Below, one piece after another: positions 1-9,350 of a stretch of 64,000 nucleotides of DNA. The position numbers and the translations under genes are program-made. The notes beneath the pieces were generated by a model. It had not been told where the DNA came from and did no database searches. It was given only the letters and a program-made list of their open reading frames with translations. The stretch comes from Chitinophagaceae bacterium (GTDB lineage: Bacteria > Bacteroidota > Bacteroidia > Chitinophagales > Chitinophagaceae). The stretch covers positions 16,351 to 80,350 of the forward strand of contig JAQBNL010000088.1 in the NCBI GenBank assembly GCA_028288585.1, read 5' to 3'. Positions within the stretch are counted from its first letter, which is position 1; each line of letters starts with the position of its first letter.

Positions 1-219
1 ACTGTAACTTCTGCCCGGGTTGCCATAGACAGGGAGACAGGTAAAAGTAAAGGATTTGGATTTGTAGAAATGCAAAACGATTCAGAAGCTAAAGAAGCCA
101 TTGAGAATTTAAAAGATATTTCGCTTGGTAAAAAACCCCTGGTAGTTACGCAAGCTGAAGAACGCAGTTCACCAAAGCCGCCTAACAGGGGTGGGGGTGG
201 GGGCTATCGCGGCAGATAA
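1..219 (+). CDS. RRM-type RNA-binding protein, 3' part
   Basis: Only the last 72 codons are in the window; the frame is open from base 1 and stops with TAA at 217-219. The peptide contains an RNP1-like motif KGFGFVEM near residue 16, the main RNA-contacting strand of an RRM domain, then an acidic helix, a final strand (PLVVTQAEE) and a short glycine/arginine-rich tail (GGGGGYRGR). This is the usual architecture of the small single-RRM proteins of Bacteroidota and cyanobacteria, thought to act as RNA chaperones; the cellular role here is inferred from the family. The start lies outside the window. Confidence 0.85.
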   Translation, partial: TVTSARVAIDRETGKSKGFGFVEMQNDSEAKEAIENLKDISLGKKPLVVTQAEERSSPKPPNRGGGGGYRGR

Positions 220-244
220 TTGCTATCCATTTTAAATATCGTAC

Positions 245-811
245 ATGGAAATTTTTAATGTACTTCGCCAGCCATGGCCATGGTATATTGCCGGGCCAAT
301 AATTGGTTTATCAGTTCCACTGCTTTTATTGGCGGGTAATAAAATGCTCGGAATCTCCGGCACTCTTCGCCAGGTATGTGCTATGTGTTTTCCTGCCAAC
401 ATTCCTTTTTTAAAATACAAATGGAAAGACCAGATATGGAATATATTTTTTGCCGGCGGCCTTTTACTGGGTGGTTTTATTGGTGGTGTATTGCTAAAAC
501 CGGTAACCATACCGCCTATATCAGATGCTACTCTAAATGATTTGAAATTAATGGGCATTTCTTATGAAGGAAATATTCTACCCACTGAAATTTTTAGCTG
601 GATACATTTACTTACATGGCAAAATTTACTGATAGTAGTTGGTGGCGGTTTTTTAGTTGGCTTTGGCACCCGCTATGCTGGCGGCTGTACCAGCGGGCAC
701 GGAATTGCCGGGCTATCCACATTGCAATGGCCGTCTTTTGTTGCAGTTGTATTATTTTTTGCAAGCGGAATACTTACTGCTAATTTTATTTTACCCTTAT
801 TACTTAAATAA
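245..811 (+). CDS. YeeE/YedE family membrane protein, first half of a split transporter
   Basis: A 188-residue integral membrane protein with several hydrophobic segments and the family signature GGCTSGHG (Cys148 in the motif), preceded by a second cysteine pair (C45, C48). In YeeE/YedE proteins such membrane cysteines move thiosulfate or other sulfur species across the inner membrane. Here the fold appears divided over two short genes: the TAA stop shares bases with the ATG of the next gene (TAATG at 809-813), so the two are translationally coupled and probably form one transporter. The substrate is inferred from the family only. The ATG at 245 is 25 bases after the preceding gene. Confidence 0.85.
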   Translation: MEIFNVLRQPWPWYIAGPIIGLSVPLLLLAGNKMLGISGTLRQVCAMCFPANIPFLKYKWKDQIWNIFFAGGLLLGGFIGGVLLKPVTIPPISDATLNDLKLMGISYEGNILPTEIFSWIHLLTWQNLLIVVGGGFLVGFGTRYAGGCTSGHGIAGLSTLQWPSFVAVVLFFASGILTANFILPLLLK

Positions 812-1221
812 TGAGAAATTTTTTATTTCTTTTAATAGGGACTTTATTTGGCATTACCCTTTTGAAAGCTGATGCAGTATCCTGGTTCCGGATGCAGGAA
901 ATGTTCCGCTTCCAGGGATTTCAAATGTTCGGGATATTTATGACAGCAATACCAACTGCTGCACTAAGTGTGTTTCTTTTAAAAAAATATAAAATAAAAA
1001 CGATAGATGGCGAACCTATACAGATATTAAAAAAGAAATTTAACTGGGGTTACGTGTATGGTTCTTTATTGTTTGGAATAGGCTGGGGGCTTACCGGTGC
1101 TTGTCCCGGGCCTGTTTATGTACAAATAGGCAGCGGACTTACTATTGCAATTATTACTTTACTAAGTGCCCTGGCAGGCACCTGGGTATACAGTTACCTG
1201 AAACCCAGGTTGCCACATTAA
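811..1221 (+). CDS. YeeE/YedE family membrane protein, second half (DUF6691-like)
   Basis: This 136-residue membrane protein starts inside the stop codon of the previous gene. It has about four hydrophobic segments and the motif GWGLTGACPGP, with Cys98 in a position matching the conserved cysteine of the second YeeE/YedE repeat. Together with its partner it should make a two-subunit version of the transporter that is a single chain in enterobacteria. Such split pairs are common in Bacteroidota, often beside sulfur-metabolism genes; no such gene is adjacent here, so the transported species is open. Confidence 0.82.
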   Translation: MRNFLFLLIGTLFGITLLKADAVSWFRMQEMFRFQGFQMFGIFMTAIPTAALSVFLLKKYKIKTIDGEPIQILKKKFNWGYVYGSLLFGIGWGLTGACPGPVYVQIGSGLTIAIITLLSALAGTWVYSYLKPRLPH

Positions 1222-1236
1222 TATCCCGGCTCAAAA

Positions 1237-1581
1237 TTAATTTTCTACAAAACCTTTATTTTTCCACTGAACCAAAACATTAATTGTTGAGTCAGATAAT
1301 TTAGGATGCCTGAAAGGCATAAATCCTTTGTCCTCGGGATTCCTGTTAACACGGTTTAATATGGCGTCGATATCACCTTTTACAGCAGCGTAAGTATCAT
1401 ATGCTTTTTTATTTCCCTTTGGAGGAAAGTGGCAGGGCGAACAATTCGCTACCATTAAAGACTGTACATTGGCAGTATAAGTAATTTTAGAGTCTTTGAT
1501 TTTAGCAGCATTTTTTGATGATGAACAAAATTGCAGAACCAGCGGGGCCATCAGAAATAATAATACATAGAACTTTTTCAT
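1237..1581 (-). CDS. small lipoprotein with c-type haem motif
   Basis: A 114-residue protein with a lipoprotein signal (hydrophobic stretch ending LQFCSSS, lipidated Cys19). It has a single haem-attachment motif CSPCH at residues 47-51 and a following region with a possible distal methionine in FMPFRHP. This resembles the short cytochrome c-like domains in Bacteroidota lipoproteins, where a membrane-anchored haem takes part in periplasmic electron transfer. Haem binding is predicted from CxxCH; the partner is unknown. It converges on the YeeE/YedE pair with a 15-base gap, so it is not in their operon. Confidence 0.75.
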   Translation of the reverse strand: MKKFYVLLFLMAPLVLQFCSSSKNAAKIKDSKITYTANVQSLMVANCSPCHFPPKGNKKAYDTYAAVKGDIDAILNRVNRNPEDKGFMPFRHPKLSDSTINVLVQWKNKGFVEN

Positions 1582-1992
1582 ACTTTTTTCATTGAGTTTT
1601 TGAGTGAATTAAACGAAAGATATTAATTTTTTTTAATTCTCCGGCCAGGTATATATGCGTAATTATATAAGCGGTAGAAGTTGGTTTAATTTTTGAGATT
1701 TATAAACCAGCAATAACCCCCTCATGCTTACCATAATTATTTTAATAACTTTTACAGCACTTACCGTGCTTTGTATTGGTTTTTTTGAAGTAAGAATTCC
1801 TTTCATTTCTGTTCCTTTTAAATCTTCACAAAAAAAGATTACCAGGCATACAAGAAAAATGCTGCACAAAAGGATATGGTATAACCAGATACATAAAGGG
1901 TTTGTGAAACTGCCTACATAATCTGTTAGGGCTATCTTATTTATTTTTATTTGTTACATTTTATAAGGCATATCTTTTGTTACCTATCCAGC
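1582..1992. other. 411-base stretch with only a doubtful small ORF
   Basis: Between the divergent haem lipoprotein and L,D-transpeptidase genes. It is AT-rich and should hold the promoters of both. I could not find a full TTG/TAnnTTTG pair; on the minus strand a TATCTTTC near 1613-1620 is a weak match. The only notable frame is the short plus-strand ORF listed separately. Confidence 0.5.
1724..1921 (+). CDS. possible small membrane protein (65 aa)
   Basis: An ATG frame of 65 codons. The first 22 residues are a plausible transmembrane helix (LTIIILITFTALTVLCIGFF), followed by a strongly basic tail with many Lys, Arg and His residues. This layout would suit a small single-pass protein with a cytoplasmic basic tail. 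No family is recognised and no good promoter or ribosome site is seen. A minus-strand frame overlaps it, so it could be chance. Confidence 0.3.
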   Translation: MLTIIILITFTALTVLCIGFFEVRIPFISVPFKSSQKKITRHTRKMLHKRIWYNQIHKGFVKLPT

Positions 1993-3669
1993 ATGAGGTA
2001 CATCTATTTTACAGCAATCATTTTATTTAGTGCATGCAATAGCGGCCAACAAAAAAGTAATACGGTAAATTCTGCAACAGACAGTGAAAAGGTGATCGTA
2101 CGAGCCGACACAATTTATCTTACAAGAAATGCAGGTATCACCCCGGCCAATTCCTACAGCGACCTGTTCCTCGACAGTACGGCAATAGAGCAATACATTC
2201 AATCAAACAAATTACCTGAAGACGAAGCCAAAAGCTTCCGCAGTTTTTATAATTACCGTAACCTGCAGTTCGCATGGTTTACTTCACTTGGATTTACTGA
2301 GCAGGCAAAAGGCTTTTGGAATTTGCAGGACAGGTTCAGTAATAAAACAAATAAAATTCTGCGCAATAAAATGGACACATTGCTTAACATGGATACGCTT
2401 ATCATCAGCCGGTTTGATACTTCAATTGTAAATACGGAACTTTCTTTAACCGCTGCATATTTACAGTTTTATAAAAACCATCGCAATAAAACTTTGTTTG
2501 CCAATCTTTCACCTGAAAAAGCAATTCCTGTAAAAAAAGAGAATACAGTTTTACTAGCAGACACTATGTTAGCACAGTATACTGATTCTTCAACAGGCAG
2601 TAGAACCTCTTCTTCATATTTTCTTTTAAAACAAAAACTTCAGCTATATAATTCTATTGCAAAACAAGGCGGATGGCGTATGATAATATTTACTGTAAAA
2701 CAAATTAAGAAAGGAACTGCTTCACCAACTGTTGCTTTAATAAAAAGAAGATTACAGTTAACAGGTGATATGAATGGAAATGACAGCAGTAATATCTTTA
2801 ATGATTCTCTTGTAGCAGTCATAAAAAATTATCAGCGGCACAATGGGATAAAAGCTACAGGTATTATTACGGACACATTGATAAGATCGCTGAATATACC
2901 TGTAGATAAACGTATACAGCAAATAATCATTAATCTTAACCGCATGCAATGGATGACTCCTATACAGGATGCAAATTATATTACTGTAAATATTCCTGGC
3001 TTTATGTTGTATGCTTTTGAGAACAATACAAAGGTTTTTGAAATGCCGGTAGTAGTGGGTAAGGAAGGAACACATACAACAATGTTCAATGGTAATCTGG
3101 ATCAAATTGTTTTTAGCCCATATTGGAATATTCCTGCAAGCATTGTAAGAAATGAGATATTGCCGAAGATGAAAGCTGACCCCAATTATCTTACATCAAA
3201 GCACATGGAAATTATTGGTAAAAATGATACGCTCCCGGCTATCCGCCAGTTGCCGGGACAGGATAATGCATTGGGGAAAGTAAAATTTTTATTCCCCAAT
3301 AGGTATGATATTTATTTTCATGATACTTATGCAAAGGAGATTTTCAAAAGAGATGTAAGAGCCGTAAGCCATGGATGCATAAGGCTGGCAGATGCTGAAA
3401 AAATGGCGAACTATCTTTTGCGGAATAATAGTACATGGACACCTGAAAAAATTCATACGGCTATGAACAGCGGTAGAGAACAATATGTAAAATTAAATCC
3501 TGGTATGCCTGTTACTATTACCTACTTTACAGCATGGGTTGATGAAACCGGCCAGCTTAATTTTAGAGATGATGTGTATAGCAATGATAAAAGAATATCT
3601 CAAATGATGTTTGGTAATTATGTGTTACCAACAAGCTCTTCTGCAAATGATTCGGTATTAAAAAAGTGA
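1993..3669 (+). CDS. L,D-transpeptidase lipoprotein (YkuD domain, YcbB-like)
   Basis: Read from ATG 1993 the product is 558 residues and begins with a lipoprotein signal ending LFSACN. The longer frame from 1951 adds 14 residues that spoil the signal, so the inner start was chosen. The middle holds a peptidoglycan-binding-like segment (KNYQRHNGIKATGIITD). The C-terminal third is a YkuD catalytic domain with motif SHGCIRLA, catalytic Cys462 and His460. The architecture matches YcbB-type enzymes, which form 3-3 cross-links in peptidoglycan from the periplasmic side. The neighbouring genes suggest no operon. Whether it cross-links or attaches proteins cannot be read from sequence. Confidence 0.88.
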   Translation: MRYIYFTAIILFSACNSGQQKSNTVNSATDSEKVIVRADTIYLTRNAGITPANSYSDLFLDSTAIEQYIQSNKLPEDEAKSFRSFYNYRNLQFAWFTSLGFTEQAKGFWNLQDRFSNKTNKILRNKMDTLLNMDTLIISRFDTSIVNTELSLTAAYLQFYKNHRNKTLFANLSPEKAIPVKKENTVLLADTMLAQYTDSSTGSRTSSSYFLLKQKLQLYNSIAKQGGWRMIIFTVKQIKKGTASPTVALIKRRLQLTGDMNGNDSSNIFNDSLVAVIKNYQRHNGIKATGIITDTLIRSLNIPVDKRIQQIIINLNRMQWMTPIQDANYITVNIPGFMLYAFENNTKVFEMPVVVGKEGTHTTMFNGNLDQIVFSPYWNIPASIVRNEILPKMKADPNYLTSKHMEIIGKNDTLPAIRQLPGQDNALGKVKFLFPNRYDIYFHDTYAKEIFKRDVRAVSHGCIRLADAEKMANYLLRNNSTWTPEKIHTAMNSGREQYVKLNPGMPVTITYFTAWVDETGQLNFRDDVYSNDKRISQMMFGNYVLPTSSSANDSVLKK

Positions 3670-3727
3670 TTTAAGAATTTTTACATTCTAATTTAAAATC
3701 TTACATTAGGATTGAAAATATTTGCTT

Positions 3728-4213
3728 ATGAAATTCTCAACAGTTATTTTAATAATTGCAATCATTATTTGGGGAGTGCTTCTTGGCGGTGTGGTTTATT
3801 CTCACATAGTTTACTTCCCGCCTTTTTTATCAAACCTTCCTGATTCTTCAGCATTGGTAAATGGCAAATACGCATTGCATGATGAAAAGTTTTGGATGGC
3901 CATACACCCCGTATTAATAGTATTACTTATTGTAACAATCATATCAAACTGGAAAAACAAACCAAGACGAAAAAAAATATTAATAAGCTTTGTTTTATAT
4001 GCTGTTGTGCTAATTGTTTCAAGTATATATTTTATTCCTGTGCTTATCAGCTTTAGCAAATCTGCAACATCATCTTTGCCTCCATCGGAGTGGCTGCGCC
4101 GCAGCAATAACTGGATGACCTATAGTATTATCAGGGGGATAGTTATGTTTGCAGGTATTGTGCCATTATTTATTGCTTTGCTAAAACCTGGCATTAATAA
4201 TAATCAATCTTAA
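3728..4213 (+). CDS. four-helix membrane protein, unknown function
   Basis: A 161-residue protein with about four transmembrane helices (near residues 4-26, 58-78, 88-108 and 138-158). A polar loop after the first helix contains YSHIVYFPPFLSNLPDSS, and a second loop carries PPSEWLRRSNNW. The layout recalls DUF1772-like membrane proteins, but I do not assign it firmly. ATG 3728 is preferred to TTG 3722 because the hydrophobic signal anchor begins there. It stands alone between a transpeptidase and a lipoprotein gene, both on the same strand. Confidence 0.72.
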   Translation: MKFSTVILIIAIIIWGVLLGGVVYSHIVYFPPFLSNLPDSSALVNGKYALHDEKFWMAIHPVLIVLLIVTIISNWKNKPRRKKILISFVLYAVVLIVSSIYFIPVLISFSKSATSSLPPSEWLRRSNNWMTYSIIRGIVMFAGIVPLFIALLKPGINNNQS

Positions 4214-4259
4214 TAAATTCTTTTTTAGATTGCCAAACATTTTCCAAATCAAACTACTT

Positions 4260-4739
4260 ATGATTAAAAATTTATTAATAGCAGCCCTGGTTCTCAGCCT
4301 TGCTGCATGTAAATCAAAAACTGCATTTAATTACAGCGAAGATTTTGTAAAAAAAGAACAAAGCCTTGGCCCTGATATGCAAAAAGCAGAAGCTGATGTA
4401 TCTACCTATAATGCTGCAGGGCAATATGATAGTCTTGCAGCAATTGGCGCAAGAATGGAAAAATTATTTGACATCAAACTAAAAGAAATAGAAGAAAAGC
4501 CGGCGCCTGATGCAAAAGAAGGCGAGAACTTTAAAAGAGCAGGCATTCAATATTTTAAATTTCTAAAAAGTATTTATGCTGGATACAAAGAGTATGGCAA
4601 TGCTAAAACGCCTGAAGAACGGCAAATAGCATTAAGCAAAATCAAAGATAACCTGGCCTATAAAGAAACTGCTATTGCTGATATAAAACAGTCTCAACAA
4701 AAATTTGCAGATGCCAACGGATTTAAAATTCAACAATAG
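4260..4739 (+). CDS. lipoprotein, LIC11966-like surface protein family (tentative)
   Basis: Starting at ATG 4260 the 159-residue product has a lipoprotein signal (LVLSLAACKSK, Cys17). The frame is open from TTG 4230, but that would put ten extra residues before the signal. The mature part is almost entirely helical and charged (Lys/Glu/Ala-rich). It resembles the small helical lipoproteins grouped as LIC11966-type surface proteins; that link is from memory and uncertain. A 30-base gap separates it from the next gene on the same strand. Confidence 0.7.
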   Translation: MIKNLLIAALVLSLAACKSKTAFNYSEDFVKKEQSLGPDMQKAEADVSTYNAAGQYDSLAAIGARMEKLFDIKLKEIEEKPAPDAKEGENFKRAGIQYFKFLKSIYAGYKEYGNAKTPEERQIALSKIKDNLAYKETAIADIKQSQQKFADANGFKIQQ

Positions 4740-4769
4740 AGAAATCATTGTTCTTTCGTATTTTTCCTT

Positions 4770-5834
4770 ATGCAGAATTCTTTTTTGCTTTACGGAGCCA
4801 ATGGATATACAGGTGAATTAATAGCACGATACGCAAATGAATATAATTTACAACCCGTACTTGCGGGCAGAAGGAAAGAAGCATTGTCTGCGCTTGCAGC
4901 AAAACTTAACCTGCCATACAAAGTTATTGAGCTGAATGATACACCAACTTTAGTTGCGGCTTTAAAAGATGTGAAAGTTGTAGTGCATGCAGCAGGCCCC
5001 TTTCAATTCACTGCAAAACAAATGGTAGAAGCCTGCCTGGAAACAGGCACACATTATCTTGATATTAACGGGGACATTGCAGTGTTTGAGATGCTGAAAC
5101 AATATAACGATGCTGCAAAGCGGGCAGACATAATGATAATGCCGGGTGTTGGTTTTGATGTTGTGCCAACAGATTGCATTGCATTATTACTGAAAAAACT
5201 TTTACCTGATGCTATAAAATTACAATTGGCTTTTGCGATGACCGGGGGTGGATTATCTCATGGCACTGCAACCACCATGGCAAACAGGTTGGGCGAAGAC
5301 GGAGCGATAAGAAAGAATGGAAAAATTGTTCGCATACCACTTGGTAAAAAAGGAATGTGGGTTGACTTTGGAGTAAAAAAATTATTTGTCATGAGCATCC
5401 CATGGGGTGATATTTCAACAGCTTATTTCACAACCGGTATCCCGGATATTGAAACATACGCAGGTGTATCACCGAAAACATATCGCCTATTAAAATTACA
5501 GCCATTATTTAACTGGCTTTTGCGAACATCATTTATCCGCAACTTTATTAAAAAGAAAATAAATAACAGGGCTGCCGGCCCATCAGACGAGATGCGAAAT
5601 AAAGCGAAGGGACTTGTATGGGGACAGGTTACTAATGCTGCAGGCAAAACAGTATCGGCACGATTGAGCGGCCCAGAAGGATATACATTAACCCTGCACA
5701 GCACATTACTTATTGTACAAAAAGTTTTAAAAGGAAATGTTGCCACTGGTTATCAAACGCCGGCAAAAGTTTATGGAGAAGACCTTGTGTTGGAGGTGCC
5801 GGGAGTAAAAAGAGAAATAATAAGTATCGCTTAA
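4770..5834 (+). CDS. saccharopine dehydrogenase-like NAD(P)-binding oxidoreductase
   Basis: A 354-residue cytosolic protein. It opens with a Rossmann nucleotide-binding motif YGANGYTGE (residues about 8-16), then AGRRKEAL and HAAGPF, the signatures of the saccharopine dehydrogenase N-terminal domain. The rest aligns in style with the trans-acting enoyl reductase/YNBA-type branch, not with true lysine-pathway enzymes, so the substrate is probably a lipid or other acyl compound. No neighbouring gene tells which pathway. Length is typical of the short branch of the family. Confidence 0.8.
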   Translation: MQNSFLLYGANGYTGELIARYANEYNLQPVLAGRRKEALSALAAKLNLPYKVIELNDTPTLVAALKDVKVVVHAAGPFQFTAKQMVEACLETGTHYLDINGDIAVFEMLKQYNDAAKRADIMIMPGVGFDVVPTDCIALLLKKLLPDAIKLQLAFAMTGGGLSHGTATTMANRLGEDGAIRKNGKIVRIPLGKKGMWVDFGVKKLFVMSIPWGDISTAYFTTGIPDIETYAGVSPKTYRLLKLQPLFNWLLRTSFIRNFIKKKINNRAAGPSDEMRNKAKGLVWGQVTNAAGKTVSARLSGPEGYTLTLHSTLLIVQKVLKGNVATGYQTPAKVYGEDLVLEVPGVKREIISIA

Positions 5835-5845
5835 AATTATTTCTG

Positions 5846-6415
5846 TTATAATTTATTCTCTATTCTTTTATCAGGGATAAACCACATTGCAGCAACAAGC
5901 ACATACATGGCTACACCCAGCCAGGAGCTAATAAAGCTAAGACCGATGCCTGCTGCATAAATAACCAAAGATATTTTTCCTTTCCAATCTTTTCCTATAG
6001 CAATGGCAAGTGTTGAATCTTTCTCGTGTATTCCCACCAACGAACGTGCAAGAAGATAATATGCTACAGCAGCAAAGAATGATACTACTCCATATAATGC
6101 AACGGGCCATGTACTAAAATGATTTTCTCCCATCCAACCGGTTACAAAAGGAAAAAGCGAAAGCCAGAACAGCAGGTGAATATTTGTCCAAAGTACAGCG
6201 CCATTTATATGATGCACGGCATGCATCATGTGGTGATGATTGTTCCAATAAATACCAATATTAATAAAGCTTAAAATATAACTGATAAATATGGGAAGCA
6301 ATGGCTGTAACGAAGAAAGCAAATCTCCATGAGGTACTTTCATTTCCAAAACCATAATAGTAATAATGATGGCAAACACGCCATCACTAAATGCTTCCAA
6401 TCTTCCTTTGCCCAT
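5846..6415 (-). CDS. TMEM175/DUF1211 family membrane protein
   Basis: A 189-residue six-helix membrane protein. The first helix carries the diagnostic motif RLEAFSDGVFAI (residues 5-16), in which the RxxxFSDG residues line the pore of bacterial TMEM175 potassium channels. It is followed by HHHMMHAVHHI near residue 60. Bacterial members form tetrameric K+-leak channels in the inner membrane; the ion is inferred. It ends 12 bases from the convergent oxidoreductase and lies 4 bases downstream of the TPR gene on the same strand, so it may be co-transcribed with it. Confidence 0.85.
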   Translation of the reverse strand: MGKGRLEAFSDGVFAIIITIMVLEMKVPHGDLLSSLQPLLPIFISYILSFINIGIYWNNHHHMMHAVHHINGAVLWTNIHLLFWLSLFPFVTGWMGENHFSTWPVALYGVVSFFAAVAYYLLARSLVGIHEKDSTLAIAIGKDWKGKISLVIYAAGIGLSFISSWLGVAMYVLVAAMWFIPDKRIENKL

Positions 6416-6419
6416 AAAT

Positions 6420-8114
6420 CTATTTAAATGCTGTCTTACTTAATTTTGAAGTGCTTTTCAGTTTTATCAGCGCTGCCTGCAGGCCTTTTGTAGAAACATA
6501 ATTATTGGGCTGCACTTTCAGATCTTCACGAAAAACATTTTCGGCTTCTTTATATCTTTTTGCATTCAATAATGCATTTCCTAAATAATGCCTCGCAGGC
6601 ACAAGCCAATCTCTTGGCTCATTATACACCAGTGAATCTTCTGTGGCCACAGCCATGTTAAAATAATCAATTGCGGATTGCATCTTATTTTCTTTTTCAG
6701 CAATAGTACCCATCAAAATATATTTAGCAATTTTTGCACAGGTTATTGGAGCATTGAATGGAGCAAAAACAACTGACAGATCTTTTTCATATAATAAAGA
6801 TTCCAGTTTAGTTACTGAGCCTCTTGCTTTTTTTATTTCATTTGTGTTTGCATATGCCATTCCTTTTGCAAACTGTTGTATCAATGCAGCATAATGCAAT
6901 CGTGTTTGCACATCAGGCTGCTTAAGTATGTCTTCCCATTTTTCAAACGTTACCATTGTTAACTCAGGCGCCATATAAACATACTGTATAAAATCACCCA
7001 AAGGTGCATCCATAGAAAGAAAAGAAGTATCAAAGCCGTTACGGCATTCAACAGCATCTTTTAATGCAGGTAAATAATCATTTTTATTCATAGAACATGC
7101 AGCCTGCATATGCCTGTTATGAATTTCATAAAGCGGCGCATTATTAGCAACATCAGGGTATAACTGCAGGTACTTAAAATAATTTTTTACTGCCGATTTA
7201 TTTACTTCTACGCCTTTTTCATATTGCCCTGTTCTTATATAAATGTGTGATGGCATATGAACCATGTGAGAAAGTCCCGGTGCTAATTTCCCCAAACGGT
7301 TTGCACTTGCAATTGCTTTTGCTGCATAGGGTGATGCCTCCATTGTATGAATATAATAATGATTTGCACCGGGATGATCAGGAGAATGCTTCAATACAGT
7401 TTCCAATACTTTTTCAATTTGCGGAGTCCAGGGTTTTGGATCTCCGTTATGCTGCCACAAATCCCACGGATGTTGTATCATAAGAGCATCCGCGTATAAT
7501 GATCCTATTTCAGCATCTGCAGGATATTTGGCGTAAAGCTCTTTCATTTTACCAGCATATTGCTGGTTAAGATATTCTCTTTTTTGAGTGGAGTCATTTG
7601 AATATCTAACCTCCATTACTTCGATCAATTCTTTTTCTTTTGGAGAAGAATTATTGTTAAGCTCTTTTGCTTTTTTTATTGCAGCTAATGCATCCGGAGA
7701 AGCAGCGTATCCAAAATCATTAATGTTGGGGCCATACCCCAGCGCTTCTGCCCAATATAACATGGCGCATCCGGGATCAAAAGTCTGTGCTTTTTTAAAA
7801 GAAGGTAATGCCTCAATAATATGAAAACCATAATACAGGTTTATGCCCTGGTTAAAATAAAATTGTGCGCTGTCATTCTTTGTGGAAATTTTCCAGGTAT
7901 GGGAACCAGTTCCCGGCAAAGGAATCATTTGCTGTATCTCAAGTTTGGTAAGATGATAAGTGGTCCAGTCTGGCGTGCAACTTATTGTTGTGGCCCGTTT
8001 TTTTAAAATTACTTTGGAGTATGCTGCTTTATCAATTGGATCAGGAGTCGTTTTTATCCTGGTATATCCCATCAAAAAAATAATAACAGAAGAGGTAATT
8101 AACAGGTATCTCAT
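6420..8114 (-). CDS. exported tetratricopeptide-repeat protein
   Basis: Start chosen at 8114, where MRYLLITSSVIIFLMGY gives an N-terminal membrane/signal segment; the longer frame to 8144 adds ten residues before it. The 564-residue product has helical repeats across most of its length. Early motifs are NQGINLYYGFH, KKAQTFDPGCAMLYWAEALGYGPNIND and, later, GANHYYIHTMEASPY; the C-terminal part reads as TPR units (YKEAENVFREDLKVQPNNY). This arrangement is a widespread uncharacterised family, often with a signal peptide, likely a periplasmic scaffold. No enzymatic motif is visible. Confidence 0.78.
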   Translation of the reverse strand: MRYLLITSSVIIFLMGYTRIKTTPDPIDKAAYSKVILKKRATTISCTPDWTTYHLTKLEIQQMIPLPGTGSHTWKISTKNDSAQFYFNQGINLYYGFHIIEALPSFKKAQTFDPGCAMLYWAEALGYGPNINDFGYAASPDALAAIKKAKELNNNSSPKEKELIEVMEVRYSNDSTQKREYLNQQYAGKMKELYAKYPADAEIGSLYADALMIQHPWDLWQHNGDPKPWTPQIEKVLETVLKHSPDHPGANHYYIHTMEASPYAAKAIASANRLGKLAPGLSHMVHMPSHIYIRTGQYEKGVEVNKSAVKNYFKYLQLYPDVANNAPLYEIHNRHMQAACSMNKNDYLPALKDAVECRNGFDTSFLSMDAPLGDFIQYVYMAPELTMVTFEKWEDILKQPDVQTRLHYAALIQQFAKGMAYANTNEIKKARGSVTKLESLLYEKDLSVVFAPFNAPITCAKIAKYILMGTIAEKENKMQSAIDYFNMAVATEDSLVYNEPRDWLVPARHYLGNALLNAKRYKEAENVFREDLKVQPNNYVSTKGLQAALIKLKSTSKLSKTAFK

Positions 8115-8207
8115 TTTGGCAATATTAGTAATTAAATATACCAAAATATTAAAAAGGATACCCTGCTTCTAATGTTTAAAAAACAACGATATGTTAGCTG
8201 CGAACTT

Positions 8208-8435
8208 TTACCTGTATAAAGATGCAGACACCGGCCGGATTTTATCAGTTTGAAAATTAGTTGCAACTTTCTGTTCCTTTATTAAAGAAGCCGGGCGTGG
8301 TGCTGACTTATTAGAAGAATTACAATTACCCAATGCCCAATAAATAAGTAAAAAGATGAGGATAGTGCTTAAACATCCACCGCCTAATTTTTTTGCACCA
8401 TAGCCTGCTATCAGTGCTCTAAGAAATTTATTCAT
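8208..8435 (-). CDS. small single-pass membrane protein, unknown
   Basis: A 75-residue frame. It has a glycine-rich N-terminus (GYGAKKLGGGC), one transmembrane helix (LSTILIFLLIYWALG) and a polar serine/lysine-rich tail. The pattern of glycine-rich cap plus one helix is typical of small conserved membrane proteins in Chitinophagaceae. No function can be assigned. It lies alone between two minus-strand genes, with 93 bases upstream and 151 downstream that show nothing clear. Confidence 0.6.
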   Translation of the reverse strand: MNKFLRALIAGYGAKKLGGGCLSTILIFLLIYWALGNCNSSNKSAPRPASLIKEQKVATNFQTDKIRPVSASLYR

Positions 8436-8586
8436 TTTAAAAATTTTACTAATAGGGCAATAAATATTGTGCCAAAGGATTAGCGCTACCTACTTTTATT
8501 AATGACCCGCTGATAAAAAATTATAAGGATTTGTGGAGCGTTAGCTTGATAACCTTTGAACAAAATATTTCATCAGGAATATTTCT

Positions 8587-9336
8587 TTACTGTGTGTTCC
8601 AGCGAAATTTTTTAATTCCTAAATAAGAGAAGGCAACGGCATAGGCAATGGTTGCTAATAATGCAAGAGATGTTTGACTGCTCCAGTTAGATGGTTGCAT
8701 ACTACCTGCCAGTATAGCTTTTACAGTTCCATAAGGAGACCAGTGTATAATTTTTTTTAATTCTTCACCAAGTACACCAAGATCGCCAAACATACCAACC
8801 ATGATAAATACAAAATAAACAAGACGTGTAGTGGAGTTTACTGTCTCTGCATTTTTTACTAAGCCAACTATCATCTGCCCCAGGCCGAGGTACAAAGCGC
8901 CGCCAACAAATGCAGTTACAAACGTAAGAGTATAACCTGCAGGAGAAAGAGTAACCTCATCATACTCACTGCCAACAATAAATACAAACGTAGTAACCAG
9001 TAATATTAAAACCAATTGCACTATTAACCGGCTCACCATGATAGACCATGTAGGAACGGGTGTTACTCTTAAGCGTTGAAACACTCCTTTATCGCGGTCA
9101 CGGGCAATAGCATTACTATATCCCATTAATCCGATAGCTGTTAAACCAATGGTGATGCATGTAGATAAAGCAAATGCGCCTCCCATCTTTGCAATTAATC
9201 CCTTCCATGAGATAAGAATAATAACAGGCACTAAGAGTAAAAGCACTACTGACCGGCGGTTACGCCACTGGGTTGTAAAATCTGCCCGGAGTAATGATGT
9301 TAAGGCTGCCGAGGTTTTGGGTATAACGGTTTGCAT
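8587..9336 (-). CDS. ABC-2 type transporter permease
   Basis: A 249-residue membrane protein read from ATG 9336 (MQTVIPKTSAAL). The open frame extends to 9423, but that part overlaps the ATPase gene and runs through a repeat hairpin. An N-terminal cytoplasmic helix containing TTQWRNRR precedes six transmembrane segments. The cytoplasmic loop ARDRDKGVFQRLRVTPVPTWSIM is characteristic of ABC-2 permeases of drug or polysaccharide exporters. With the ATPase 46 bases upstream it forms a two-gene exporter. The substrate is not determinable. Confidence 0.85.
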   Translation of the reverse strand: MQTVIPKTSAALTSLLRADFTTQWRNRRSVVLLLLVPVIILISWKGLIAKMGGAFALSTCITIGLTAIGLMGYSNAIARDRDKGVFQRLRVTPVPTWSIMVSRLIVQLVLILLVTTFVFIVGSEYDEVTLSPAGYTLTFVTAFVGGALYLGLGQMIVGLVKNAETVNSTTRLVYFVFIMVGMFGDLGVLGEELKKIIHWSPYGTVKAILAGSMQPSNWSSQTSLALLATIAYAVAFSYLGIKKFRWNTQ

Positions 9337-9350
9337 TTTTATTTTTTTTT

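Noticed and set aside
1663..1869. Minus-strand frame of 68 codons opposite the possible small membrane protein
   Set aside because: No signal, motif or promoter; weaker than the plus-strand alternative, itself doubtful.
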